Part shown: positions 6,469 through 14,202 of the stretch, one piece after another
Layout: each line of letters starts with the position of its first letter
How positions within the stretch are numbered: position 1 is the first letter of the stretch
NCBI GenBank assembly: GCA_031284765.1
Contig: JAITXK010000177.1
Location: forward strand, 1-35,167
Direction: 5' to 3'
Length of the DNA stretch: 35,167 nt
Origin: Candidatus Symbiothrix sp.
GTDB taxonomy: Bacteria; Bacteroidota; Bacteroidia; Bacteroidales; Azobacteroidaceae
Program-made: the position numbers and the translations under genes
The notes under the pieces: generated by a model
The model's database searches: none
The model's input: only the letters and a program-made list of their open reading frames with translations
What the model was told of the DNA's origin: nothing

Positions 6469-8514
6469 ATGGCAGCAAAAAAAACAATACAGCAAAAGAG
6501 CATTACCCGTTATTTTCTCATATCGGTAGTGGCCGTCTTGTTTGGTATGCTGGTTTTTGGGAAAGCTTGTCTCATCTCGTTCCGTGACGGAAATGCATGG
6601 CGGGCATTGGGCGAAAAACAAACGCGCGACAGTGTGGAAATCCGTGCCGAGAGAGGCGATATTTATTCGTCCAATATGCAATTATTAGCCACCAACGAAT
6701 ATAAATATCAACTTAAAATGGATTTTTGGGCGAATCAGGTGTCTAAAGATACCTTGAAGCGCTATATGCCCGAATTGGTAAAAGCCTTGCGAACCGAACT
6801 TCCCGATTCGACTGTGCGCAAAATCGAGTCCCGGATATGGGCAGGCTGGGCAGCCCGGGAAGAATACGAAAGACGGGTTAAAAAAGGCGAAAAACCTTCG
6901 CGCAACCGCAATTATTTATTGGCACGCGAACCGGTAAATTATATGCAATGGAAAAACATCCAAAGCATGCCGTTCTTCAACAAGGGAAGTAATAATTCCG
7001 GTTTACTTGTAACGGTACAAAAAAAGCGGGTCAATCCTTACGGAACATTGGCTTTACGCACGATTGGAAGCATTTATGCGGTCGATTCCGCTAACCGGAA
7101 ATCCGGAAAAAACGGCTTGGAACTGTATTACGATTCGCTGTTGAGAGGCGAACCGGGTTTGGGAACGAAACGCAAAATCAACGGCCGTTGGATGACGGAT
7201 GCAGACATCAAACAACCCCTCAACGGAAGAGATATTATTTCAACCATCGATATTGATATTCAAGACATTACCGAACAAGCTCTTGTAAATAAATTAAAAG
7301 AAGTGGATGCCGAACTGGGTGTGGCAGTTGTCATGGAAACGCATACAGGCGCTATCCGTGCCATTACCAACATGGGACGTATTTATCCGGGTGTTTATGC
7401 CGAACGTGGAAATTATGCCGTCAATGCGATGATAGAACCGGGTTCCGTATTCAAAGTAATCACGATGGTTGCTGCATTGGAAGATGGATTGGTGTCGATG
7501 ACCGACTCCGTGGAAGGTTACAGCGGGCAACATCCTTTTGGCGGAAAAGATGTGTTTGACACTCATCCGGTTACAGGGAAAATGTCGGTGGTAGATGTCA
7601 TGCGTTATTCTTCCAATATTGGGATAGCGGGATTGATTGAACGGCACTACAAACATGACCCGTCCCGGTTTATCGAGGGTATCTATCAAACGGGTATTCA
7701 AAAAAAATTAGATTTGGATATTCCCGGAACGGCAACGCCTAATATTCCTTCGCCCCAAGACAAAGTCTGGTCAGGAACTTCTCTCTCTCGCACCTCTTTC
7801 GGATATGGCGTAGAAGTTCCGCCCATTTATATTTTGACGTTCTACAATGCGATTGCCAACGATGGCGAAATGGTTCAGCCGATGTTCGTCAGCGGCATTA
7901 TGGAGAATGGGAAAATCGTTGAAAAGAAAAAGCCAACCGTCATCAATTCAAAAATTTGCTCGTCCGGTACGTTGGAGGATATTCGACAAATGTTGGACAG
8001 TGTTGTGAACGGAGTGGGGGGCACGGGCAAAAGGAATGCCCAATCGTCATACGTCAAAATCGCTGGAAAAACGGGGACTTCCCGCATTGCACAGGGAGGC
8101 AGTTATTCCTCTACTCAAGGTATTTTTTGCGGTTTCTTTCCTGCCGACAAGCCTCAATATACTTGTCTCGTTTATGTTCGCAGGGCGAATATCGGCAATG
8201 CTTCGGGTGGAGGCACTTGTGCGCCTGTTTTCAAGGAAATTGCCGAGAAGATTTATGCAAGGAACATTATCAAAAACATGAAAAGTTTTCCGGTGGATAC
8301 CCTTCTCCCTAAAGAACCGTTTCTGAAGAAAAAGTGGGTGGAAGGGACAGGCGTTCCCGATGTCAAAGGCATGGGGGCCAAAGAGGCCGTTTATGCGATG
8401 GAGAAGGCCGGCTTGCGGGTGAATCTGGCGGGGAAAGGGAAGGTGGTTGCGCAATCCATTCCGGCAGGAAATGCAATTGCAAAAGGTCAAACGGTAGAAT
8501 TGTCATTGAAATAA
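6469..8514 (+). CDS. ftsI: Peptidoglycan D,D-transpeptidase FtsI (PBP3-like) with C-terminal PASTA domain
   Basis: A 681-residue class B penicillin-binding protein. A basic N-terminus and one transmembrane helix (about residues 14-37) precede the dimerisation domain, and the transpeptidase domain carries the three active-site motifs: SVFK with nucleophile Ser326, SSN at 381-383 and KTG at 534-536. The last 53 residues form one PASTA domain (VPDVKGMGAKEAVYAM). It cross-links septal peptidoglycan as the partner of FtsW, which is encoded further along the cluster. The spacing to ftsL is 6 nt and to murE 13 nt. Confidence 0.95.
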   Translation: MAAKKTIQQKSITRYFLISVVAVLFGMLVFGKACLISFRDGNAWRALGEKQTRDSVEIRAERGDIYSSNMQLLATNEYKYQLKMDFWANQVSKDTLKRYMPELVKALRTELPDSTVRKIESRIWAGWAAREEYERRVKKGEKPSRNRNYLLAREPVNYMQWKNIQSMPFFNKGSNNSGLLVTVQKKRVNPYGTLALRTIGSIYAVDSANRKSGKNGLELYYDSLLRGEPGLGTKRKINGRWMTDADIKQPLNGRDIISTIDIDIQDITEQALVNKLKEVDAELGVAVVMETHTGAIRAITNMGRIYPGVYAERGNYAVNAMIEPGSVFKVITMVAALEDGLVSMTDSVEGYSGQHPFGGKDVFDTHPVTGKMSVVDVMRYSSNIGIAGLIERHYKHDPSRFIEGIYQTGIQKKLDLDIPGTATPNIPSPQDKVWSGTSLSRTSFGYGVEVPPIYILTFYNAIANDGEMVQPMFVSGIMENGKIVEKKKPTVINSKICSSGTLEDIRQMLDSVVNGVGGTGKRNAQSSYVKIAGKTGTSRIAQGGSYSSTQGIFCGFFPADKPQYTCLVYVRRANIGNASGGGTCAPVFKEIAEKIYARNIIKNMKSFPVDTLLPKEPFLKKKWVEGTGVPDVKGMGAKEAVYAMEKAGLRVNLAGKGKVVAQSIPAGNAIAKGQTVELSLK

Positions 8515-8527
8515 AAATAGATGGAAT

Positions 8528-9967
8528 ATGAGAACGAAAGAAAACACATTCGCACAAGACCTCTTTCAGCAGGTGGGAACTATTGCAGGAGTTCATTCCG
8601 ATTCCCGCAAAATCCAATCAGGCTATCTGTTTGTAGCGGTAAAAGGCACGCAATCCGACGGTCACAACTATATTGACAAAGCAATTGAAAACGGCGCAAC
8701 GGTTATCGTGCATCAATTGCCGGTAAGCAATCCGCAAGCCAACATTCAATATGTTCAAGTGGATGACAGTGCGGCGGCTTTGGGGAAAATCGCTTCCTTT
8801 TGGAACGGCGAACCGTCCAAACAACTCACGTTGGTCGGGGTGACCGGCACGAACGGTAAAACGACTATCGCCACCTTATTATATACGACTTTTCGCAAAT
8901 TGGGCTATAAAGTGGGATTGCTTTCCACCGTTTGCAATTACATCAACGATAATGCCATTCCCTCCACGCACACCACGCCCGATGCCATCGAATTAAATGA
9001 TTTATTGGCTCAGATGGTGGCCGAAGATTGCGATTACGCCTTTATGGAAGTCAGTTCCCATGCCATTGACCAAAAACGAATTGCCGGATTGCAGTTCAAA
9101 GGCGGTATTTTTACCAATTTGACCCGCGACCATTTGGATTATCACGAAACAGTTGAGGCTTATCGCGATGCCAAAAAAGCCTTCTTCGACCAACTGCCTG
9201 CCGATGCGTTCGCATTGACCAACAAAGACGACAAAAACGGTCTTTTCATGTTGCAAAACACGAAAGCACGGAATTATACCTATTCGTTTCAAGCCTTGGC
9301 CGATTTCAAAGGGCGAATTTTGGAATCACATTTCGATGGCACTTTGATGACCGTCAACGATACGGAAGTACTGACGCAATTTGTCGGCAAATTCAATGCT
9401 TACAACCTGTTGGCAGTGTATGGTGCATCGGTTTTATTGGGACAAAATCCCGAGGAAATTCTGGTTTTATTGAGTACGCTGCAATCTGTGGCGGGACGAT
9501 TTCAAACTTTCCGTTCACCCGATGGCTACACGGCGATTGTCGATTATGCACATACGCCCGATGCCTTGACCAACGTATTGAATGCCATCAACGAAGTTTT
9601 GGACGACCGGGGACAAGTGATTACAGTGGTCGGTTGCGGGGGAAATCGCGACAAAGGCAAACGTCCCATCATGGCTAAAGAAGCCGTGCGACTCAGCCAC
9701 CGCGTCATCCTGACTTCCGACAATCCGCGATTCGAAGACCCCGAAGCCATTCTGGATGATATGGTGGCCGGACTGGACACCGGCGAACGCAAACAGGTGG
9801 GGCGCATTACCGACCGGCGGGAAGCCATTCGCATGGCCTGCCTGCTGGCACAAACCGGCGATGTGATTTTGATTGCCGGCAAGGGACACGAAGATTATCA
9901 GGAAGTGAAAGGAGTCAAAACGCATTTTGATGACCGGGAAGTAGTGCTGGAAATCTTTAATTCATAA
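8528..9967 (+). CDS. murE: UDP-MurNAc-L-Ala-D-Glu--meso-diaminopimelate ligase
   Basis: A 479-residue Mur ligase that adds the third stem residue to UDP-MurNAc-dipeptide in the cytoplasm. The ATP-binding loop GVTGTNGKTT lies at residues 104-113, with HTTPDA and the EVSSHAIDQKR block after it. The DNPR signature at residues 398-401 is typical of meso-diaminopimelate-specific enzymes, so the organism probably makes DAP-type peptidoglycan. A C-terminal AGKGHEDYQ motif is also present. No murF is seen between murE and mraY, which is usual for Bacteroidales. Confidence 0.96.
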   Translation: MRTKENTFAQDLFQQVGTIAGVHSDSRKIQSGYLFVAVKGTQSDGHNYIDKAIENGATVIVHQLPVSNPQANIQYVQVDDSAAALGKIASFWNGEPSKQLTLVGVTGTNGKTTIATLLYTTFRKLGYKVGLLSTVCNYINDNAIPSTHTTPDAIELNDLLAQMVAEDCDYAFMEVSSHAIDQKRIAGLQFKGGIFTNLTRDHLDYHETVEAYRDAKKAFFDQLPADAFALTNKDDKNGLFMLQNTKARNYTYSFQALADFKGRILESHFDGTLMTVNDTEVLTQFVGKFNAYNLLAVYGASVLLGQNPEEILVLLSTLQSVAGRFQTFRSPDGYTAIVDYAHTPDALTNVLNAINEVLDDRGQVITVVGCGGNRDKGKRPIMAKEAVRLSHRVILTSDNPRFEDPEAILDDMVAGLDTGERKQVGRITDRREAIRMACLLAQTGDVILIAGKGHEDYQEVKGVKTHFDDREVVLEIFNS

Positions 9968-9988
9968 TGACACACAAATAAAAAGAAT

Positions 9989-11245
9989 ATGTTATACGAA
10001 TTATTCAACTACTTAGATCAATTGGATTTCCCGGGCGCCGGAATGTTTCATTATATTTCGTTCCGTTCGGCGATTGCCTTATTGGTGTCATTGATTTTAT
10101 CTACCGTTATCGGAAAAAAAATTATTGGATCATTGCAGCAACAACAAATCGGCGAAATTGTCCGCGACTTGGGTTTGGAAGGACAAATGCAGAAAAAAGG
10201 AACGCCGACGATGGGGGGAATCATTATCATTATTTCGATTGTGATTCCGGTTTTGTTGTTGGCACGTTTGACCAATATCTATATTATTCTGATGCTGATA
10301 ACTACCGCCTGGCTCGGAACACTTGGATTCATCGACGATTATATTAAAGTAGTGCACAAAAACAAGGATGGTTTATCGGGAAAGTTGAAAATAGTGGCGC
10401 AAGTCGGCTTGGGTTTGATTGTCGGCTTGACATTGTATTTAAGTCCCATGGCTGTGATGCGCGAAAATGTTGAAATACATCGGGGAGGAGAAAAAGTAGA
10501 AACCGTTTATTCGCCTTCGGTCAAATCGACCCAAACGACTATTCCGTTTTTGAAAAACAACAACTTGGATTATCGCGATTTAGTGTCATTCATGCCCCAT
10601 CACCGCACGGCCGCCACTTGGATACTCTTTGTTCTGATTACGATATTCATTGTGACCGCCGTATCCAACGGAGCCAATTTAACCGATGGATTGGACGGCT
10701 TGGCGGCGGGAAGTTCCGCCATCATCGGGGTGGCGTTGGGCATTTTAGCATACGTGTCCTCGCACTTGGAATTTGCCGCCTATTTGAACATCATGTACAT
10801 TCCCGGATGTGAAGAACTGGCGATTTTTGCGAGTGCATTCATCGGCGCATGCGTGGGTTTTTTGTGGTATAATGCCTTTCCCGCTCAGGTTTTCATGGGC
10901 GATACCGGTTCGCTGACTCTGGGCGGAATCATTGCAGTTTTCGCAATCATCATTCACAAAGAACTGTTGTTGCCGATTCTGTGCGGCGTTTTCTTTGTCG
11001 AAAGTTTATCGGTCATGTTGCAAGTTGCCTATTTCAAATGCACAAAGAAACGGACAGGACACGGCAAACGGATTTTTAAGATGACGCCTTTGCATCATCA
11101 TTTTCAAAAGGCGGGCAATATGGGTATGGATGCTCTGATTCAGCGGCCGTTGATGCCTGTTCCCGAATCGAAAATTGTGGTGCGTTTTTGGTTGGTTGGA
11201 ATTATTTTGGCAGTGATTGCGATAGCGACTTTGAAGATGCGATAA
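9989..11245 (+). CDS. mraY: Phospho-N-acetylmuramoyl-pentapeptide transferase
   Basis: A 418-residue polytopic membrane enzyme that moves phospho-MurNAc-pentapeptide from UDP to undecaprenyl phosphate, making lipid I. Key motifs are KKGTPTMGGIIII near residue 70, the catalytic-loop FIDDYIKV, NLTDGLDGLA and the C-terminal TPLHHHF. It is longer than the E. coli enzyme because of a hydrophilic insert (about residues 155-205, including RGGEKVETVYSPSVKST), which I recall as common in Bacteroidetes MraY. It lies 21 nt after murE and 27 nt before murD. Confidence 0.96.
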   Translation: MLYELFNYLDQLDFPGAGMFHYISFRSAIALLVSLILSTVIGKKIIGSLQQQQIGEIVRDLGLEGQMQKKGTPTMGGIIIIISIVIPVLLLARLTNIYIILMLITTAWLGTLGFIDDYIKVVHKNKDGLSGKLKIVAQVGLGLIVGLTLYLSPMAVMRENVEIHRGGEKVETVYSPSVKSTQTTIPFLKNNNLDYRDLVSFMPHHRTAATWILFVLITIFIVTAVSNGANLTDGLDGLAAGSSAIIGVALGILAYVSSHLEFAAYLNIMYIPGCEELAIFASAFIGACVGFLWYNAFPAQVFMGDTGSLTLGGIIAVFAIIIHKELLLPILCGVFFVESLSVMLQVAYFKCTKKRTGHGKRIFKMTPLHHHFQKAGNMGMDALIQRPLMPVPESKIVVRFWLVGIILAVIAIATLKMR

Positions 11246-11272
11246 AAACAATCATTTTATAAATAAAATAGT

Positions 11273-12676
11273 ATGGCACAATTCATAAATATCTCCCCCA
11301 AAGCAAACCAAGGTCTAAATCTTTTAGACTTTGCTCCCTTGTCACTCCAAAGAATCGTTATTCTCGGCGGCGGAGAAAGTGGCGCCGGCGCCGCCGTCCT
11401 CGCTAAAAAGCAAGGATTCGAGGTTTTCGTGTCCGATTCCGCGGAAATCAAACCGAAATACAAGGCGGTTTTGGCAGAATATGGTATTCTCTATGAGGAA
11501 AAACAACACACGGAAGCGCTGATTTTAAACGCCAACGAAATAATCAAAAGCCCGGGCATCCCCGACAAAGCCGCTATTATTCAAAAGATAAAGGAACAGC
11601 ATATTCCGATTATTTCGGAAATAGAATTTGCGGGAAGATACACCGATGCGAAAATGATTTGCATTACCGGCAGCAATGGCAAAACGACCACCACTTCGCT
11701 TATTTATCATATTCTGAAAAAGGCGGGTTTGAATGTCGGTTTGGCGGGAAATATCGGTGACAGTTTGGCATTGCAGGTGGCGGAAAAAGCGTTCGATTAT
11801 TACGTCATCGAATTAAGCAGTTTTCAACTGGACGGGATGTACGATTTCAAAGCAGATATTGCTGTCTTGCTGAATATCACACCCGACCATTTGGACAGAT
11901 ACAATTACGAAATGCAGAATTACGTCCATTCTAAACTGCGTATTTTGCAGAATCAAACGGCCAACGATGCGTTTATTTATTGGAACGACGACCCGGTTAT
12001 TGCCAAAGAACTCAACAAACGGAAGCCGGAGGTTGCACTTTATCCCTTTGCGGAAAAGGAGGCAGCCGGCGTAAAAGCATACACGAAAGAGAAAACAATT
12101 CGAATAGAAACACCTAATGGTATATTTACAATGGAAGAAGAATTAGTTGCACTAACAGGCAAGCACAATTTATACAACTCGCTGGCTGCGGGCATCGCCG
12201 CTAAATTGTTGGACATCACAGACGAAACGATTCGACACTCGCTCAGCGATTTCAAAGGCGTGGAACATCGTTTGGAAAAAGTAGCCCGCGTGGGTGGCGT
12301 GGAATACATCAACGATTCCAAAGCAACGAATGTCAATTCGTGCTGGTACGCCCTGCAAAGCATGAAAACCCCCACCGTTTTGATACTCGGCGGAACGGAT
12401 AAAGGCAACGACTACCGCGAAATTGAAGCCCTTGTGTTGGAAAAAGTCCGAAGCCTGATTTTCTTAGGAGTTGACAATTCCAAATTACACGCTTTTTTCG
12501 ATGGAAAAGTCGCCAATACAGACGCCCGCTCGATGCAGGAAGCAGTAACCAAAGCGTACGAAACAGCTCAAAAAGGGGAAACCGTCTTGTTATCGCCTTG
12601 TTGCGCCAGCTTCGATTTGTTTGAAAATTACGAAGACCGCGGCCGGCAATTCAAAAAATGTGTGTGTAAACTGTAA
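11273..12676 (+). CDS. murD: UDP-N-acetylmuramoylalanine--D-glutamate ligase
   Basis: A 467-residue Mur ligase that adds D-glutamate to UDP-MurNAc-L-Ala. The N-terminal UDP-binding loop ILGGGESGAGAA is at about residues 30-41, the ATP loop ITGSNGKTTTTS near 132, and NDSKATNVNS further on. The usual family start is close to RIVILGGGESG. Here about 25 extra residues precede it, and no ATG exists between 11273 and that point, so the extension seems to be translated. The extension is encoded over a small palindrome (11309-11333). C-terminal SPCCASFDLFENYEDRG is typical. Confidence 0.95.
   Translation: MAQFINISPKANQGLNLLDFAPLSLQRIVILGGGESGAGAAVLAKKQGFEVFVSDSAEIKPKYKAVLAEYGILYEEKQHTEALILNANEIIKSPGIPDKAAIIQKIKEQHIPIISEIEFAGRYTDAKMICITGSNGKTTTTSLIYHILKKAGLNVGLAGNIGDSLALQVAEKAFDYYVIELSSFQLDGMYDFKADIAVLLNITPDHLDRYNYEMQNYVHSKLRILQNQTANDAFIYWNDDPVIAKELNKRKPEVALYPFAEKEAAGVKAYTKEKTIRIETPNGIFTMEEELVALTGKHNLYNSLAAGIAAKLLDITDETIRHSLSDFKGVEHRLEKVARVGGVEYINDSKATNVNSCWYALQSMKTPTVLILGGTDKGNDYREIEALVLEKVRSLIFLGVDNSKLHAFFDGKVANTDARSMQEAVTKAYETAQKGETVLLSPCCASFDLFENYEDRGRQFKKCVCKL
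11309..11333. repeat. Palindrome inside the MurD N-terminal extension
   Basis: CAAGGTCTAAA and TTTAGACTTTG form an 11-bp inverted repeat (10 Watson-Crick pairs) with a 3-nt loop; outer AGCAAA/TTTGCT pairing is also present. It lies in codons 13-21 of murD, in the stretch absent from typical MurD proteins, so it may be a small palindromic insertion kept in frame. Confidence 0.5.
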
Positions 12677-12705
12677 TCCACTTGAATCAATAAATTAGGA
12701 TATGT

Positions 12706-13959
12706 ATGGACTTTTTCAATAAAATATTTCGAGGCGACCGGGTAATCTGGATGATTTTCCTGTTTCTATGTTTGATTTCAATCGTAGAAGTATATAGTGC
12801 ATCCAGCATATTGACCTATAAAACCGATTATTGGAAGCCGATTCTTCGCCACTCCCTGTTTTTGATAGTGGGAATGGGCATCGTTTTGGGCATTCACGCC
12901 ATTCCGCCGAAATTCTTCTCTGTCATCGGCATTCTTCTTCCGATTATGTGGATTTTATTGGTTGTGACGCTGTTTATGGGGCAGATAAACGATTCCAGCC
13001 GGTGGCTCGTTATTGGCGGCGCCAGTTTCCAGCCTTCGGAATTTGCCAAATTGTGCTTGATTGTGTTTGCCGCATTCATGTTAAGCAAGCATAAAGAAGA
13101 TAAGGAAGACCAGCGTTTCAGATGGATAATAATCGCGACAGTCATTACCTGCGCATTGATTTTCAAAGAAAACGGCTCTACGGCAATCCTGTTATTTGTC
13201 GTCATTTATTTGATGATGCTGATCGGACAAATCCCGTGGAAAAAAATGTGGAAATTGACCTTAATCGTATGTTGTATCGGTGGAATATTCACTGCATTTC
13301 TGTTGCTGATACCCATGGAAACCTTGCAAAAGAAACCATACAACATCACTCGTTTTGATACTTGGAAAAGTCGCATCGAAAGTTTTTCGGAGAAAAAAGT
13401 CAGCGTACGAGACCCTGAATTCAAGATTTACAAAGACAAGGGGCAAAATCATAAAGATAATTATCAGGAATCACATTCCAAAATCGCCATTGCCAACGGT
13501 GGTATTGTGGGAAAGATGCCGGGCAACAGCGTAGAAAGGGATTTCCTTCCCCAGGCGTTTTCCGATTTTATATACGCTATCATCATTGAAGAAACCGGAT
13601 TAGCGGGTGGATTTTGCATTTTGTTATTCTACGTGATTCTGTTGATTCGAGCGGGATTTATCGCGAATCGAAGTGAAAAACTGTTCCCTAAATTCGTCGT
13701 CATGGGAGCGGCATTGCTTTTGTTCATCCAGGCGCTGACCAATATGGCGGTGGCCGTTGGTCTGATACCTGTCACCGGACAGACTTTGCCTTTAATCAGT
13801 CGCGGAGGCACATCCATTTGGGTAACTTGTGTGTATTTCGGCATCATCTTGAGCGTAAGCCGTTTCGACAATCCGAAAGGCATCAAACGCGAAGAAGAAA
13901 TTGAAGCGGAATTAATTGAACAGCGAGAAATATCTTTAGCGGAGGGAGGTAATTTATGA
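12706..13959 (+). CDS. ftsW: SEDS-family peptidoglycan glycosyltransferase FtsW
   Basis: A 417-residue polytopic SEDS protein that polymerises lipid II at the septum together with FtsI. It shows about ten hydrophobic segments, the VYSASS start of the first helix, DSSRWLVIGGASFQPSEFAKL, the NGSTAILL block, and the C-terminal GLIPVTGQTLPLISRGGTS signature of FtsW/RodA proteins. A soluble periplasmic loop (about residues 210-260) is charged and somewhat long. The stop at 13957-13959 overlaps an ATG, but the next identifiable gene, murG, starts 243 nt later beyond a tandem repeat. Confidence 0.95.
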   Translation: MDFFNKIFRGDRVIWMIFLFLCLISIVEVYSASSILTYKTDYWKPILRHSLFLIVGMGIVLGIHAIPPKFFSVIGILLPIMWILLVVTLFMGQINDSSRWLVIGGASFQPSEFAKLCLIVFAAFMLSKHKEDKEDQRFRWIIIATVITCALIFKENGSTAILLFVVIYLMMLIGQIPWKKMWKLTLIVCCIGGIFTAFLLLIPMETLQKKPYNITRFDTWKSRIESFSEKKVSVRDPEFKIYKDKGQNHKDNYQESHSKIAIANGGIVGKMPGNSVERDFLPQAFSDFIYAIIIEETGLAGGFCILLFYVILLIRAGFIANRSEKLFPKFVVMGAALLLFIQALTNMAVAVGLIPVTGQTLPLISRGGTSIWVTCVYFGIILSVSRFDNPKGIKREEEIEAELIEQREISLAEGGNL

Positions 13960-13991
13960 TGAAAATGCTTGATTTTGCTTGTAATTTTCTT

Positions 13992-14174
13992 AGCAAGTAT
14001 GTCCGGGTTTCTGTTTGGACTTGCTACAGGTTTAGCAAGTCTGTCCGGGCTTCTGTTTGGACTTGCTACAGATTTAGCAAGTCTGTCCGGCTTTCCGTTT
14101 GGACTTGCTGCGGGTTTAGCAAGTCGTTTCTTTTTGTCATTTGGATTTGCTAAACGTTTTGCAAGTCTGTCCGG
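13992..14174 (+). repeat. 42-bp tandem repeat array between ftsW and murG
   Basis: Units start at 13992, 14034, 14076 and 14118, with a partial fifth at 14160. Each begins AGCAAGT and contains the complementary ACTTGCT, so each unit can fold as a hairpin (TAGCAAGTC/GACTTGCTA in the best copy). The frame that runs into murG reads 14-residue hydrophobic repeats such as ASLSGLLFGLATDL without a stop. A second frame, from an ATG at 13956 overlapping the ftsW stop, reads 65 codons through the array. Units 1-3 are closest to each other; unit 4 has diverged. There are no spacers, so this is not a CRISPR. Confidence 0.85.
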
Positions 14175-14202
14175 ATTCACATTCTTAAAAAAACAGTCTA
14201 AA

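Noticed and set aside
13956..14153. 65-codon plus-strand frame coupled to the ftsW stop
   Set aside because: It has an ATGA overlap and an SD-like sequence but consists almost only of the tandem repeat. Kept as part of the repeat finding rather than called as a gene.
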